Shown: positions 8,555-18,005, counted from the stretch's first letter. The stretch is 64,000 bases of DNA from Pseudomonas sp. SJZ074 (GCF_007828215.1 NZ_VIUE01000032.1:1-64000), one strand, 5' to 3'. The notes: a model not told the origin generated them from the letters alone. A program made the numbers and translations.

Positions 8555-9502
8555 TCACCGCCGGATCCGGCTCATCCGCTTGGTCAGAAACCCAAACATC
8601 TCCTGACGCAACGCCAGCGCTTCGTTCGCCAGGTGATGCCGGCCCTCGGGCAGCATCAGCACCTGGGGCCGGTCGAATTTGCCGTGCAGCACCTGCAGAT
8701 TGTGTTTCCAATCCACCGTCATGTCTGCCTGCCCCTGCACGATCAAGGGCCGGCGCGGGCTGCTCGGGGCGGCTTCGATACGCTTGATCCATCGCCCCAA
8801 TGCGCCCACCCAGGCGGTAGGCAGGCGCAGCGGTTGCAACGGGTCGGCTTGCAGGAATGGCAGGAACTGCGGATCGGTGGAGTTTTCGCTGAAACGCCGG
8901 GCGATGCCGGTCACGAAGGGCTTGAGCAGGTAATAACTCAGCCGCGACCAGCCCCAGGCCCGGGGACGCACCAGGGGCGATAACAGGATGACCTGGCCCT
9001 GGGCCGGGCTGCTCGCCCCTTGGTTGAGCACATGATCGACCACGATTGCGCCACCGGTACTTTGCCCACAGAGGTGCCAGGGCTGCGGCAGGTCCAGCTT
9101 CCCGGCCTCGGCCAGCAGCCCCTGCAGCGTGGCCTGGTACTCGGCGAAATCGCCGATGCTGGCGCGCTCGCCGCTGGACAGTCCATGGCCCGGCAGGTCA
9201 CAGGCGATCACCGCGAACTGCTGCTTCAGCGCCCATTCGATCAAGTACCGGTAGAGTCCCATGTGATCGTAGTAACCGTGGAACACGAACAGTGTTGCCA
9301 CGGCTTTTTCCGGCCACCAGACCTGAGCGACCAACTCATACCCATCGATCTCGAAACGCCCGAGACCCTTGCGCAAGGTCCGCTGGGGAAAATCCAAGCC
9401 ATAGAATTGTTGATAGGCCTGCGCCTGCTCAGACAGCGGTTGCCACTGGGCCAACGGTTGCAGGCTGGCACGCAAGTGATCGGGGTCGAAAGTGGCAGGC
9501 AT
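8555..9502 (-). CDS. Alpha/beta hydrolase (monoacylglycerol lipase-like, serine aminopeptidase S33 type)
   Basis: A 315-residue alpha/beta hydrolase. The oxyanion region is FVFHGYYDHMG, the nucleophile elbow is GQSTGG (Ser near residue 147), and the likely Asp and His of the triad lie in LIVQGQADMTVDW and LPEGRHHLANE. This layout matches Hydrolase_4/lysophospholipase-like enzymes. No signal peptide is seen, so it is probably cytosolic. The start at 9502 has GGAA 8 bases upstream and leaves out 43 codons of non-homologous-looking sequence. The substrate is not predictable. Confidence 0.8.
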   Translation of the reverse strand: MPATFDPDHLRASLQPLAQWQPLSEQAQAYQQFYGLDFPQRTLRKGLGRFEIDGYELVAQVWWPEKAVATLFVFHGYYDHMGLYRYLIEWALKQQFAVIACDLPGHGLSSGERASIGDFAEYQATLQGLLAEAGKLDLPQPWHLCGQSTGGAIVVDHVLNQGASSPAQGQVILLSPLVRPRAWGWSRLSYYLLKPFVTGIARRFSENSTDPQFLPFLQADPLQPLRLPTAWVGALGRWIKRIEAAPSSPRRPLIVQGQADMTVDWKHNLQVLHGKFDRPQVLMLPEGRHHLANEALALRQEMFGFLTKRMSRIRR

Positions 9503-9609
9503 CGATATTTCCAGGCAAATGCACAAGGCGCGAAACAGACTTTGTAGACCTGCGATATTCATCTGTCGCGACAGGCATGGCAAGCTACGCGGCTTCAGAG
9601 GATGAATCC

Positions 9610-10194
9610 ATGCGCCCGTCCCACCGCACAACCCTGCTTGCCGGTCTGCTTGCCCTTGGCTGCGCGGCCGTGTTGTGGGTCGCCTATGACTGGTTCCAGG
9701 GACGTTTCCTGCGCGCTTTCAGCCAACACACGGCAGTATTTTCCGGCGACCCCCTGCGCCTGCCGCCCGAGCTGGCCGGGCCCGGCCCGATCCGCCTCGT
9801 GCACTTCTGGGATCCGGCCTGCCCGTGCAACGTCGGCAATCAGCAGCACCTGTCCGAACTGGTCGATAAATATGCACCGCAGGGTGTCGAGTTCTATGCG
9901 GTACAGAAAAGCGGCACTCAAGGCCAGCTACCGGCCACGCTGAGCAGCCTCAAGCCGCTTCCGGCATTGCCCGGCTCGGAGCAGATTCCCGCCAGCCCGG
10001 CCGTGGCGATCTGGAATCGCACCGGCGAACTGGCCTACTTTGGCCCCTACAGCGAAGGCCTGACCTGCAATTCGAGCAACAGTTTCATCGAACCGATTCT
10101 CGAGGCCCTGAACGTGGGGCGCGCCGTCAATGCAACCCACACGATGGCGGTGGGCTGTTATTGTCCATGGAGCAGGGACGCATCATCCGAATAA
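9610..10194 (+). CDS. DUF6436 thioredoxin-fold protein, membrane-anchored
   Basis: A 194-residue protein with an N-terminal membrane anchor (about residues 8-30) and an exported domain. The segment VHFWDPACPCNVGNQQHL resembles the thioredoxin active-site helix, with CPC in place of CxxC. I place it with Pseudomonas DUF6436 proteins from memory. The ATG at 9610 follows AGAGGA at good spacing; a start at 9577 is possible. It ends 9 bases before the acylase gene, so the two are likely an operon, and this protein might assist folding or oxidation in the periplasm. Confidence 0.7.
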   Translation: MRPSHRTTLLAGLLALGCAAVLWVAYDWFQGRFLRAFSQHTAVFSGDPLRLPPELAGPGPIRLVHFWDPACPCNVGNQQHLSELVDKYAPQGVEFYAVQKSGTQGQLPATLSSLKPLPALPGSEQIPASPAVAIWNRTGELAYFGPYSEGLTCNSSNSFIEPILEALNVGRAVNATHTMAVGCYCPWSRDASSE

Positions 10195-10203
10195 GGGAAC
10201 ACC

Positions 10204-12612
10204 ATGAAACGCAGCCTCGTCGCACTCCTGTCGTTGGTCGTCACCGCCATCATCGTCACCGGCGGTTACCTCTACAGCAAGCAGCCCACCCGCCAGGGCA
10301 CGGTGCAGTTGCAGGGGCTGCAAGGCTCGGTGACTGTGCGCTACGACGAGCGCGGCGTACCCCATATCCGCGCCGAGAACGAAGCCGACCTGTACCGTGC
10401 ACTCGGTTACGTGCATGCCCAGGATCGGCTGTTCCAGATGGAAGTCATGCGCCGCCTCGCCCGTGGCGAGCTGGCCGAGGTGCTGGGACCGAAACTGCTC
10501 GACACCGACAAACTGATGCGCAGCCTGCGTATCCGCGAGCGCGCCGCCCGCTACGTGGCGGAACAGGACCCACAATCCCCGGCCTGGATCGCGATGCAGG
10601 CGTATCTCGACGGTATCAACCGCTACCAGGAAAGCCACGCCCGGCCGGTGGAGTTCGATGTCCTGGGCATTCCCAAGCGCCCGTTCACCGCCGAAGACAC
10701 AGTGAGCATCACCGGTTACATGGCCTACAGCTTCGCTGCCGCCTTTCGTACCGAACCGCTGCTGACCTACGTGCGCGATCAACTGGGCACCGACTACCTG
10801 AATATTTTCGATCTCGACTGGCAGCCCAAGGGTGTGCTGGGCGAGCACCGCAAAACCGCCCTGCCCTTGGCCGATGCCGACTGGAAAGGTCTCGACGCCC
10901 TGGCCCGCTTGAGCGAACAAGCCCTGGTCGGAAGCGGCCTGCCACAATTCGAAGGCAGCAACGCCTGGGTCGTCGCCGGCAGCCATACCCGCAGCGGCAA
11001 ACCTTTGTTGGCGGGGGACCCGCACATCCGCTTTTCCGCTCCCTCGGTGTGGTACGAGGCCCACCTTTCGGCACCGGGGTTCGAACTCTACGGGCACTAC
11101 CAGGCGTTGTTGCCGTTTGCGACGCTGGGCATGAACAAGGATTTCGGCTGGAGCATCACCATGTTCCAGAACGACGACCTGGACCTGATTGCCGAGAAGG
11201 TCAACCCGGACAACCCCGAACAGGTCTGGTATCGCGATCAATGGGTGGACATGACCCGCAGCGAACAGCAGATCGCGGTAAAAGGCCAGGCGCCGGTGAC
11301 GCTGGTGCTGCGCCAGTCGCCCCACGGCCCGATCGTCAACGATGTGCTCGGCGCCAATGCCGGCCACACACCGATTGCCATGTGGTGGGGTTTCCTGGAA
11401 AGCCGCAATCCGATCCTCGAGGCCTTCTACCAGCTCAACCGTGCCGACACATTGGCCAAGGCCCGCGGAGCATCGGCCAAGATCCATGCACCGGGGCTGA
11501 ATGTCGTCTGGGCCAATGCCAAGGGCGATATCGGCTGGTGGGCCGCCGCCCAGCTGCCCAAGCGCCCGGCGGGAGTGAAACCCGGCTTCCTGCTCGATGG
11601 CAGCAGCCCAGAGGCGGAGAAGGAAGGCTTCTACCCTTTCAGTAACAATCCCCAGGAGGAGAATCCGGCCCGCGGCTACATCGTTTCGGCGAATTTCCAG
11701 CCGGTTTCACCCGGCGGTATCGAGATTCCGGGCTACTACAACCTCCCAGACCGTGGGCAGCAACTCAATCTCCAGCTCAGCGACAAACAGGCAAAGTGGG
11801 ACATCGAAACCACCCGCAAGCTGCAATTGGGCACCACCACCGCCTATGGCCCGCGCTTGCTGGCACCTTTGCTGCCGGTGTTGAGGGACGTGGTCAGCGA
11901 CCCGCAGGAACGCAAGTGGGTGGAACAACTGGCGCAATGGCAGGGCGATTACCCTCTGGATTCCGTCAGCGCCACGCTGTTCAACCAGTTCCTGTTCAAC
12001 CTGGCGGATGCCACCCTGCACGATGAACTGGGGGACGGTTTTTTCGACACTGCCCTGTCCACCCGAGTGATTGACGCCGCACTGCCGCGCCTGGCCGCCT
12101 CGGCGGATTCGCCCTGGTGGGACGATCGCACGACCCTGGGCAAGGAAAGCCGTAGCGACATCGTCAAAACAGCCTGGAGCAAGAGCCTGGCGCACCTGAA
12201 GGCCACCTTTGGTGACGATGCCATGCAATGGCAATGGGGCAATGCCCATACCCTCACACATGGGCACCCATTGGGCATGCAAAAGCCGTTGGACCGGATC
12301 TTCAATGTCGGCCCATTCGCCGCACCCGGCACCCATGAAGTGCCCAACAATCTTTCCGCCAGGATCGGCCCGGCTCCCTGGCCGGTCACCTACGGCCCGT
12401 CCACCCGGCGCATCATCGATTTCGCCGACCCGACCCACAGCGTCACCATCAACCCGGTCGGCCAGAGCGGCGTGCCGTTCGACAAGTATTACGCCGATCA
12501 GGCCGAGGCCTACATCGAGGGTTTGTATCACCAGGCGCACCTGGCCGAGGAAGAAGTGACCGCCAACACCCATGACACCCTGAAGCTGTTGCCGGCCAGG
12601 ACAACGCCCTGA
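10204..12612 (+). CDS. Penicillin/acyl-homoserine-lactone acylase family protein (HacB-like)
   Basis: An 802-residue Ntn hydrolase precursor, exported through an N-terminal hydrophobic segment (residues 4-24). The expected self-cleavage point is Gly251-Ser252-Asn253 in FEGSNAWVVAG; Ser252 would become the N-terminal nucleophile of the beta chain. The usual length for the family is about 750-850. Gene order beside the spu cluster matches PAO1 PA0305 (HacB), an AHL acylase, so quorum-signal degradation is plausible, but other amide substrates cannot be excluded. The start has GGGAA close upstream. Confidence 0.85.
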   Translation: MKRSLVALLSLVVTAIIVTGGYLYSKQPTRQGTVQLQGLQGSVTVRYDERGVPHIRAENEADLYRALGYVHAQDRLFQMEVMRRLARGELAEVLGPKLLDTDKLMRSLRIRERAARYVAEQDPQSPAWIAMQAYLDGINRYQESHARPVEFDVLGIPKRPFTAEDTVSITGYMAYSFAAAFRTEPLLTYVRDQLGTDYLNIFDLDWQPKGVLGEHRKTALPLADADWKGLDALARLSEQALVGSGLPQFEGSNAWVVAGSHTRSGKPLLAGDPHIRFSAPSVWYEAHLSAPGFELYGHYQALLPFATLGMNKDFGWSITMFQNDDLDLIAEKVNPDNPEQVWYRDQWVDMTRSEQQIAVKGQAPVTLVLRQSPHGPIVNDVLGANAGHTPIAMWWGFLESRNPILEAFYQLNRADTLAKARGASAKIHAPGLNVVWANAKGDIGWWAAAQLPKRPAGVKPGFLLDGSSPEAEKEGFYPFSNNPQEENPARGYIVSANFQPVSPGGIEIPGYYNLPDRGQQLNLQLSDKQAKWDIETTRKLQLGTTTAYGPRLLAPLLPVLRDVVSDPQERKWVEQLAQWQGDYPLDSVSATLFNQFLFNLADATLHDELGDGFFDTALSTRVIDAALPRLAASADSPWWDDRTTLGKESRSDIVKTAWSKSLAHLKATFGDDAMQWQWGNAHTLTHGHPLGMQKPLDRIFNVGPFAAPGTHEVPNNLSARIGPAPWPVTYGPSTRRIIDFADPTHSVTINPVGQSGVPFDKYYADQAEAYIEGLYHQAHLAEEEVTANTHDTLKLLPARTTP

Positions 12613-12714
12613 GTCGGCGGCATTCATTTTTTTCCGTCACCGACAGGCTTGATTGTCATTGTTGGTCAAGACTACAGGGGTTTCTCTTCGTCCACCCCCA
12701 ATGGAGTCATTGCG

Positions 12715-13056
12715 ATGTTCAATAACTGGTCCGAACTGCTGCCCATCATCAAGAGCGCCTTTGGTGCCCTGGGCAAGAGCAACCCGAAAATGGTCAAGGC
12801 CTACATGGCCCTGGATGAAGCGGCTGCCGAGAACGACGTGCTCGATGCCAAGACCCGGGAGCTGATTTCCATCGCCGTGGCGATCACGACCCGCTGCGAC
12901 GGTTGCATCGGCGTGCACACCGACGCCGCTATCAAAGCCGGTGCCACCCGCGAAGAAATCGCCGCGACCCTGGCCACGGCGGTGTCATTGAATGCCGGCG
13001 CAGCGTACATCTACTCGCTGCGAGCGCTGGAGGCCCATGACATGCTGAAGAAATGA
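12715..13056 (+). CDS. Carboxymuconolactone decarboxylase (AhpD-like) family protein
   Basis: A 113-residue single-domain protein of the CMD/AhpD superfamily. The redox pair is CDGC in TTRCDGCIGVHTDAA, with the following His as expected for AhpD-type peroxidase partners. The ATG at 12715 follows TGGAGTCATTGCG. It ends 1 base before the stop of the convergent GlxA-type regulator. A role in peroxide reduction is an inference from the CxxC-x3-H arrangement. Confidence 0.88.
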   Translation: MFNNWSELLPIIKSAFGALGKSNPKMVKAYMALDEAAAENDVLDAKTRELISIAVAITTRCDGCIGVHTDAAIKAGATREEIAATLATAVSLNAGAAYIYSLRALEAHDMLKK

Positions 13057-13057
13057 A

Positions 13058-14023
13058 CTAAGCAATTGCTGCGAAATTGAGCCTGAACTGTTGCGGCGTC
13101 ACCCCCAATCTGCGATTGAAGACGTTGCGCATGTGCTGGGCATCGCGAAAGCCACATTGCCAGGCCACGGTCTTGAGCGGGGCCTGGGTGCTTTCCAGCA
13201 TTACGCGGGCTGCGTCTACCCGGGCCCGCTCGACGAATTCCGCCGGGGTGACCTTGGCTTCCCGAGTGAACACCCGGGAAAAGTTGCGCTGGCTCATGTT
13301 CGCGGCATTGGCCAGATTGGCGAGACCCAAGTCACCGTTCAGGTTTGCCAGCACATAGGTCTGGACCTGGGCCACGGCGGACGTCGGCGTGGCGTGGGGA
13401 ACGAGAAAAGGACTGAACTGCGATTGCCCGCCTGAACGCTGGGTAAATACCACCAGCCGCTTGGCTACGCTCAGAGCCACGTCCGCTCCATGATCCTGCG
13501 CCAACAGGAACAACGCCAGGTCGATCCCTGCGGTGACCCCGGCCGAGGTATAGAGCGCGCCGTCCTGCACGTACAGGCGATCTGCTTCGACCCGGGTCGA
13601 GGGACACAACTGCGCCAGCGTCCCGGCATCGCCCCAATGGGTGGTGACGGTCCGCCCCTCCAGCAACCCGGCCCGGGCGAGCATGAACGCGCCGTTGCAG
13701 ATCGAGCCAAAGCGCCGTGCCCGCCCACAGGCGCCACGCAACCAGACATCGAACGTCGCACCGAAATCCATGAACGGCAAATGCGGCCCGCCCGCCACCA
13801 GCAGCAGGTCGTACGCCTGTCTAGCTTCACTGAATTGACGATGGGCATTGAGGGACAGACCGTTGGAACAGGTAACTGCTCCCGGCTCGATCCCAATGAC
13901 CTCAAGCCGATAATGCTCCTCTGGGGGGAGGAACCGATTGGCCTCGCAGAACACATCCATGGGTCCGCTCACGTCCAGCGACTGGACGCCAGCGAACACC
14001 ACGACCGCAACCGTTTTTTCCAT
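13058..14023 (-). CDS. GlxA-family AraC transcriptional regulator
   Basis: A 321-residue regulator with an N-terminal DJ-1/PfpI-like domain (residues about 1-170; Cys in GSICNGAFML) and a C-terminal AraC double helix-turn-helix (about 215-315, with SQRNFSRVFTREAKVTPAEF and CGFRDAQHMRNVFNRRLG). Proteins of this type often control amide, nitrile or quaternary amine catabolism. It is divergent from an HD-domain hydrolase gene across 192 bp, which is the likeliest target. The start at 14023 gives the family length; upstream codons are open but unlike the domain. Confidence 0.88.
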   Translation of the reverse strand: MEKTVAVVVFAGVQSLDVSGPMDVFCEANRFLPPEEHYRLEVIGIEPGAVTCSNGLSLNAHRQFSEARQAYDLLLVAGGPHLPFMDFGATFDVWLRGACGRARRFGSICNGAFMLARAGLLEGRTVTTHWGDAGTLAQLCPSTRVEADRLYVQDGALYTSAGVTAGIDLALFLLAQDHGADVALSVAKRLVVFTQRSGGQSQFSPFLVPHATPTSAVAQVQTYVLANLNGDLGLANLANAANMSQRNFSRVFTREAKVTPAEFVERARVDAARVMLESTQAPLKTVAWQCGFRDAQHMRNVFNRRLGVTPQQFRLNFAAIA

Positions 14024-14215
14024 GGACGCCTGCTTGCCTTCGAGTTGAACGGGAACACAGCCTACGCTAGCCAATCCATCAGCAGGACGCCACTTGGCAC
14101 GAAACCAAGGCTTATTGGCATGGATCGCAGCCATGGAGAAATTGTTGCGCTGCATCCCCGCGATCAGACTTGTGCCCTCGGCGCCGCCCTGGCGCATCGT
14201 CAAGAGGAGAACAGC

Positions 14216-14854
14216 ATGAACAGCATCGCCGGCATCAAGATCCCCGACAGCGCCCTTGCCCGCGCCACTACCGAATACATCCGCGACGTCGAATCCGATC
14301 TGCTGTATCACCATTCCCGCCGGGTGTTTCTGTTCGGAGCCTTGAGCGGCCAGCGTCGGCAACTGGCCTACGACCCGGAGCTGCTATACGTCGGTGCGAT
14401 GTTCCATGACATTGGCTTGATGGAAGGCCATCGCAGCGACGATGAGCGCTTTGAAGTGGATGGTGCAAATGCTGCCGCAGCGTTTCTCAAACCCTATGGG
14501 TTGAGCGATGACGATATCGAACAGGTGTGGCTGTCCATCGCCCTGCATACCACGCCGGGCATACCGAAACACCTGCGTCCCACCGTCGCCCTGGTGACCG
14601 CCGGGGTGGAGATGGATGTACTGGGCATGGACTATGCCGTCTTCCCGGCAGCGCAGCGTGAAGCGGTGGTGCATGCCCACCCACGTGGAGAGGAATTCAA
14701 GGAGTGCATCATCTGCGCATTCGCCAACGGCTTGCGGCATCGCCCGCAGACCACCTTTGGCAACGTGAAGACCGACGTACTGGTGGACCAGGAGCCGGGG
14801 TTCAAGCCGATGAACTTCGTGGAAATCATCCGCACATCCCCCTGGAATTCGTAA
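14216..14854 (+). CDS. HD-domain hydrolase, cyanamide hydratase-like
   Basis: A 212-residue protein with HD-domain metal ligands: His in YHHSRRVFLFG, the His-Asp pair in GAMFHDIGLMEG, and later His and Asp in ALHTTPG and AGVEMDVLG. The RVFxFG followed by HDIG and FEVDGANAAAAFL pattern recalls the cyanamide hydratase group more than nucleotide phosphohydrolases, though this is a resemblance only. The ATG at 14216 follows AGAGGAGA. It is divergent from the GlxA-family regulator and may be controlled by it. Confidence 0.75.
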   Translation: MNSIAGIKIPDSALARATTEYIRDVESDLLYHHSRRVFLFGALSGQRRQLAYDPELLYVGAMFHDIGLMEGHRSDDERFEVDGANAAAAFLKPYGLSDDDIEQVWLSIALHTTPGIPKHLRPTVALVTAGVEMDVLGMDYAVFPAAQREAVVHAHPRGEEFKECIICAFANGLRHRPQTTFGNVKTDVLVDQEPGFKPMNFVEIIRTSPWNS

Positions 14855-14881
14855 CCGCCCACTTTTGCATTGACTGCCACA

Positions 14882-15050
14882 CCGCTTTCGCGGGCAAGCC
14901 CGCTCCCACATTGGATTTGCGGCTGTCTACAGTTTTGTGAGTCATCCAAAAAACCTGTGGGAGCGGGCTTGCTCACGAAGGCGGACTGACATTCAACATT
15001 TTCGTCGGCTGTCACATCGCTATCGCAAGCAAGCTCGTTCCCACGGTGGA
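14882..15050. repeat. Cluster of three REP sequences
   Basis: Three REP copies with alternating orientation lie in one gap: TTCGCGGGCAAGCCCGCTCC at about 14886, GTGGGAGCGGGCTTGCTCAC at about 14957, and a diverged ATCGCAAGCAAGCTCGTTCC at about 15021. They use the GGGCTTGC variant, unlike the GAGCCTGC variant elsewhere. An odd number of copies suggests a doublet plus a decayed single. Confidence 0.8.
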
Positions 15051-15061
15051 GCTGTGTCGGG

Positions 15062-15949
15062 TCAGACCGGTGCGGTCTCGGCCCGGCGTACTTCCGGCTG
15101 CTTCCAGGAATCGGCGGCGCTTTCTTCGATGGCTTGCTGAATCGCCCGCTTGCGATTTTCTTCAGCGCGACGGCTGAAGTACCAGACCAGGAAGGTCACC
15201 AGCGACACCACCAGCAGGATCAGGCTCGCCACGGCATTGATCTCCGGCTTCACGCCCAGGCGCACCGCCGAGAACACTTCCATCGGCAAGGTCGTCGAAC
15301 CCGGGCCCGACACGAAGCTTGCCAGTACCAGGTCGTCCAGGGACAACGCGAACGACATCATGCCCCCCGCCGCCAGCGATGGCGCGATCATCGGGATGGT
15401 GACCAGGATGAACACCTTCCACGGCCGTGCACCGAGGTCCATGGCCGCCTCTTCGATGGACAGGTCCAGCTCACGCAAGCGTGACGAGACCACCACCGCC
15501 ACATAGGCCGCGCAGAACGTAGTGTGGGCAATCCAGATCGTGACGATGCCACGCTCCTGGGGCCAGCCGATCATCTGTGCCATGGCCACGAACAGCAGCA
15601 ACAGCGACAGACCGGTGATCACTTCCGGCATCACCAGCGGCGCTGTGACCAGGCCACCAAACAGCGTGCGTCCCTTGAAACGGGTAATGCGGGTCAGCAC
15701 GAAGGCCGCCAGCGTCCCCAGGGCCACCGCGGCGACCGCCGTATAGCAGGCGATTTCCAGCGAGCGCACCACCGAGCCCATCAGCTGGGTGTTGTCCAGC
15801 AGGCCGACGTACCACTTGATCGACCAACCGCCCCACACCGTCACCAGCTTCGAGGCGTTGAACGAATAGATCACCAGGATCAGCATCGGTGCGTAGATGA
15901 ACAACAAACCCAGCACCAGCATCAGGCTTGAAAAACTGAAGCGCTTCAT
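15062..15949 (-). CDS. spuH: Polyamine ABC transporter permease SpuH (PotI-like)
   Basis: A 295-residue inner-membrane permease with about six membrane segments and the EAA loop (EEAAMDLGARPWKVFILVTIP), where it contacts the ATPase SpuF. It is the last gene of the spu transport operon, and its ATG overlaps the spuG stop by 4 bases (ATGA). With SpuG it forms the membrane channel for spermidine/putrescine import. Similarity to PotI is clear in QRGIVTIWIAHTTFCAAYV-like and SFVSGPGSTTLPMEVFS segments. Confidence 0.93.
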   Translation of the reverse strand: MKRFSFSSLMLVLGLLFIYAPMLILVIYSFNASKLVTVWGGWSIKWYVGLLDNTQLMGSVVRSLEIACYTAVAAVALGTLAAFVLTRITRFKGRTLFGGLVTAPLVMPEVITGLSLLLLFVAMAQMIGWPQERGIVTIWIAHTTFCAAYVAVVVSSRLRELDLSIEEAAMDLGARPWKVFILVTIPMIAPSLAAGGMMSFALSLDDLVLASFVSGPGSTTLPMEVFSAVRLGVKPEINAVASLILLVVSLVTFLVWYFSRRAEENRKRAIQQAIEESAADSWKQPEVRRAETAPV

Positions 15950-16866
15950 TCCTTGCCCTCCATTTCTTTGGCCTGACTGCGGTTGAACAGGATGATCGGT
16001 ACGATCAGGATCGCCAGCATCACCACCGCCAGGGCGGACGCCACCGGCCAGTCACGGTTATTGAAGAATTCCTGCCACAGCACTTTACCGATCATCAGGG
16101 TTTCCGGACCGCCCAGCAATTCCGGGATCACGAACTCGCCCACCACTGGAATGAATACCAGCATGCAACCGGCGATGATGCCGTTCTTGGACAGCGGCAC
16201 GGTGATTTTCCAGAAGCTGTTGAAGGTGCTCGAACCCAGGTCGGAGGCGGCTTCCAGCAGGCTTGGGTCATGTTTTACCAGGTTGGCGTACAGCGGCAGG
16301 ATCATGAACGGGAGGTACGAATAGACCACGCCGATATAGACCGCCAGGTTGGTGTTGAGGATCTGCAGCGGTTCGCTGATCCAGCCCATGCTCATCAGGA
16401 AGCCGTTGAGCAGGCCGTTGTTGCTGAGGATGCCCATCCACGCGTAGACGCGGATCAGGATCGCGGTCCAGGTGGGCATCATGATCAGCAGCACCAGCAC
16501 CGTCTGCGTCTCTTTGCGGGCATTGGCGATGGCATAGGCCATCGGGTAGCCGATCAGCAGGCACAGGGCGGTGCTGATCAGGGCCATCTTCAACGAGCCC
16601 AGATAGGCAGCGATGTACAGCTCGTCCTCGCTGAGCATTGCGTAGTTGGCGAGGTTGAGCAGCAGCTGCAGCTTCTGGTCGACGTAGCTGTAGATCTCGG
16701 TGTACGGCGGAATGGCCACGTCGGCTTCGGCGAAGCTGATCTTCAGGACAATGAAGAACGGCAGCATGAAGAACAGGAACAGCCAGATGAAGGGCACCCC
16801 GATGACCAGTTGACGGCCACCGGGCGTTATTCGATCCAGTCGGCGTTTGAGTTTGCGCATGTTCAT
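15946..16866 (-). CDS. spuG: Polyamine ABC transporter permease SpuG (PotH-like)
   Basis: A 306-residue inner-membrane permease with six predicted membrane segments and the EAA loop (LLEAASDLGSSTFNSFWKIT). It pairs with SpuH. The ATG at 16866 overlaps the spuF stop as ATGA, supporting this start; a second ATG two codons later is the only alternative. Motif FVIPELLGGPETLMIG is typical of PotH. Confidence 0.93.
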   Translation of the reverse strand: MNMRKLKRRLDRITPGGRQLVIGVPFIWLFLFFMLPFFIVLKISFAEADVAIPPYTEIYSYVDQKLQLLLNLANYAMLSEDELYIAAYLGSLKMALISTALCLLIGYPMAYAIANARKETQTVLVLLIMMPTWTAILIRVYAWMGILSNNGLLNGFLMSMGWISEPLQILNTNLAVYIGVVYSYLPFMILPLYANLVKHDPSLLEAASDLGSSTFNSFWKITVPLSKNGIIAGCMLVFIPVVGEFVIPELLGGPETLMIGKVLWQEFFNNRDWPVASALAVVMLAILIVPIILFNRSQAKEMEGKE

Positions 16867-18005
16867 GAGCGAAGCACCACGCCGCTGTCGTCTTCCCACC
16901 AGACGAACACCTGGTCGCCCCAGGTCGGCCGCTGACCACGGCGCTCGGCGTTGGCGACGAAAGATTGCACCAGCTTGCCGCTCGGCAATTCGACGTAGAA
17001 CACCGAATGGCCGCCCAGGTAGGCGATGTCATGGACCTTGCCGCTGGACCAGTTGTGCTCGCAGGTCGGTTGTTCGACGGTCACCAGCAGTTTTTCCGGG
17101 CGAATGGCATAGGTCACCGACTTGTCCTGCACCGAGGTACTGATACCGTGGCCGACGTAGATGTTGCGGTCCAGGTCCTTGCAGGTCAGCACCGCGTGGC
17201 CTTCTGCGTCGTCCACCACTTCGGTCTCGAAGATGTTGACGTTGCCGATGAACTCGCAGACCAGGCGGCTGGTCGGGGTTTCGTAGATATCGATCGGGCT
17301 GCCGATCTGGGCGATCCAGCCCAGGTGCATGATCGCGATACGCTCGGCCATGGTCATGGCCTCTTCCTGGTCGTGGGTCACCATGACGCAGGTCACGCCA
17401 ACCCGCTCGATGATCTCCACCAGCTCCAGCTGCATCTGCGAGCGCAGTTTTTTATCCAGCGCGCCCATCGGCTCATCGAGCAACAGCAGCTTCGGCCGCT
17501 TGGCCAGGGAACGGGCCAGGGCCACACGCTGGCGCTGGCCGCCGGAGAGCTGGTGCGGCTTGCGCTTGGCGTACTGGCTCATCTGCACCAGCTTGAGCAT
17601 CTCCGCCACGCGGGCGTCAATGTCGGCTTTCGGAATCTTGTCCTGTTGCAAGCCGAAGGCGATGTTCTGCGCCACGGTCATATGCGGGAACAAGGCGTAG
17701 GACTGGAACATCATGTTGATCGGCCGCTCATAGGGCGGCATGTCGGTGATGTCCTCGCCGTCGAGGAAAATCCGCCCCTCCGTGGGCCGCTCGAAGCCGG
17801 CAAGCATGCGCAGCAAGGTGGATTTGCCCGAACCCGAACCGCCGAGCAAGGCGAAGATCTCGCCTTTCTTGATTTCCAGGGACACATCGTCCACGGCAAT
17901 CGTCTCGTCGAACTTCTTCGTGACCCGGTCGATTTTGACCAGCACCTGCTTGGGTGTCTGGTCGCCCTCGAGGGCTTTCTTATAGGCGCCGGAGGCAACA
18001 GCCAT
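16863..18005 (-). CDS. spuF: Polyamine ABC transporter ATP-binding protein SpuF (PotG-like)
   Basis: A 380-residue ATPase. Walker A is GGSGSGKS (residues 55-62), the Q-loop is FQSYALFPHMT, the signature is LSGGQRQRVALARSL, and Walker B is LLLLDEPMGALD, followed by the H-loop VTHDQEEAM. A C-terminal TOBE-type regulatory region follows residue 250. It powers the SpuDE/GH importer. It is separated by 60 bp from spuE upstream and overlaps spuG. Confidence 0.95.
   Translation of the reverse strand: MAVASGAYKKALEGDQTPKQVLVKIDRVTKKFDETIAVDDVSLEIKKGEIFALLGGSGSGKSTLLRMLAGFERPTEGRIFLDGEDITDMPPYERPINMMFQSYALFPHMTVAQNIAFGLQQDKIPKADIDARVAEMLKLVQMSQYAKRKPHQLSGGQRQRVALARSLAKRPKLLLLDEPMGALDKKLRSQMQLELVEIIERVGVTCVMVTHDQEEAMTMAERIAIMHLGWIAQIGSPIDIYETPTSRLVCEFIGNVNIFETEVVDDAEGHAVLTCKDLDRNIYVGHGISTSVQDKSVTYAIRPEKLLVTVEQPTCEHNWSSGKVHDIAYLGGHSVFYVELPSGKLVQSFVANAERRGQRPTWGDQVFVWWEDDSGVVLRS

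Noticed and set aside
9046..9576. N-terminal extension of the DUF6436 gene frame
   Set aside because: It is antisense to the alpha/beta hydrolase gene, and the membrane anchor begins only at 9610 with a good ribosome site.
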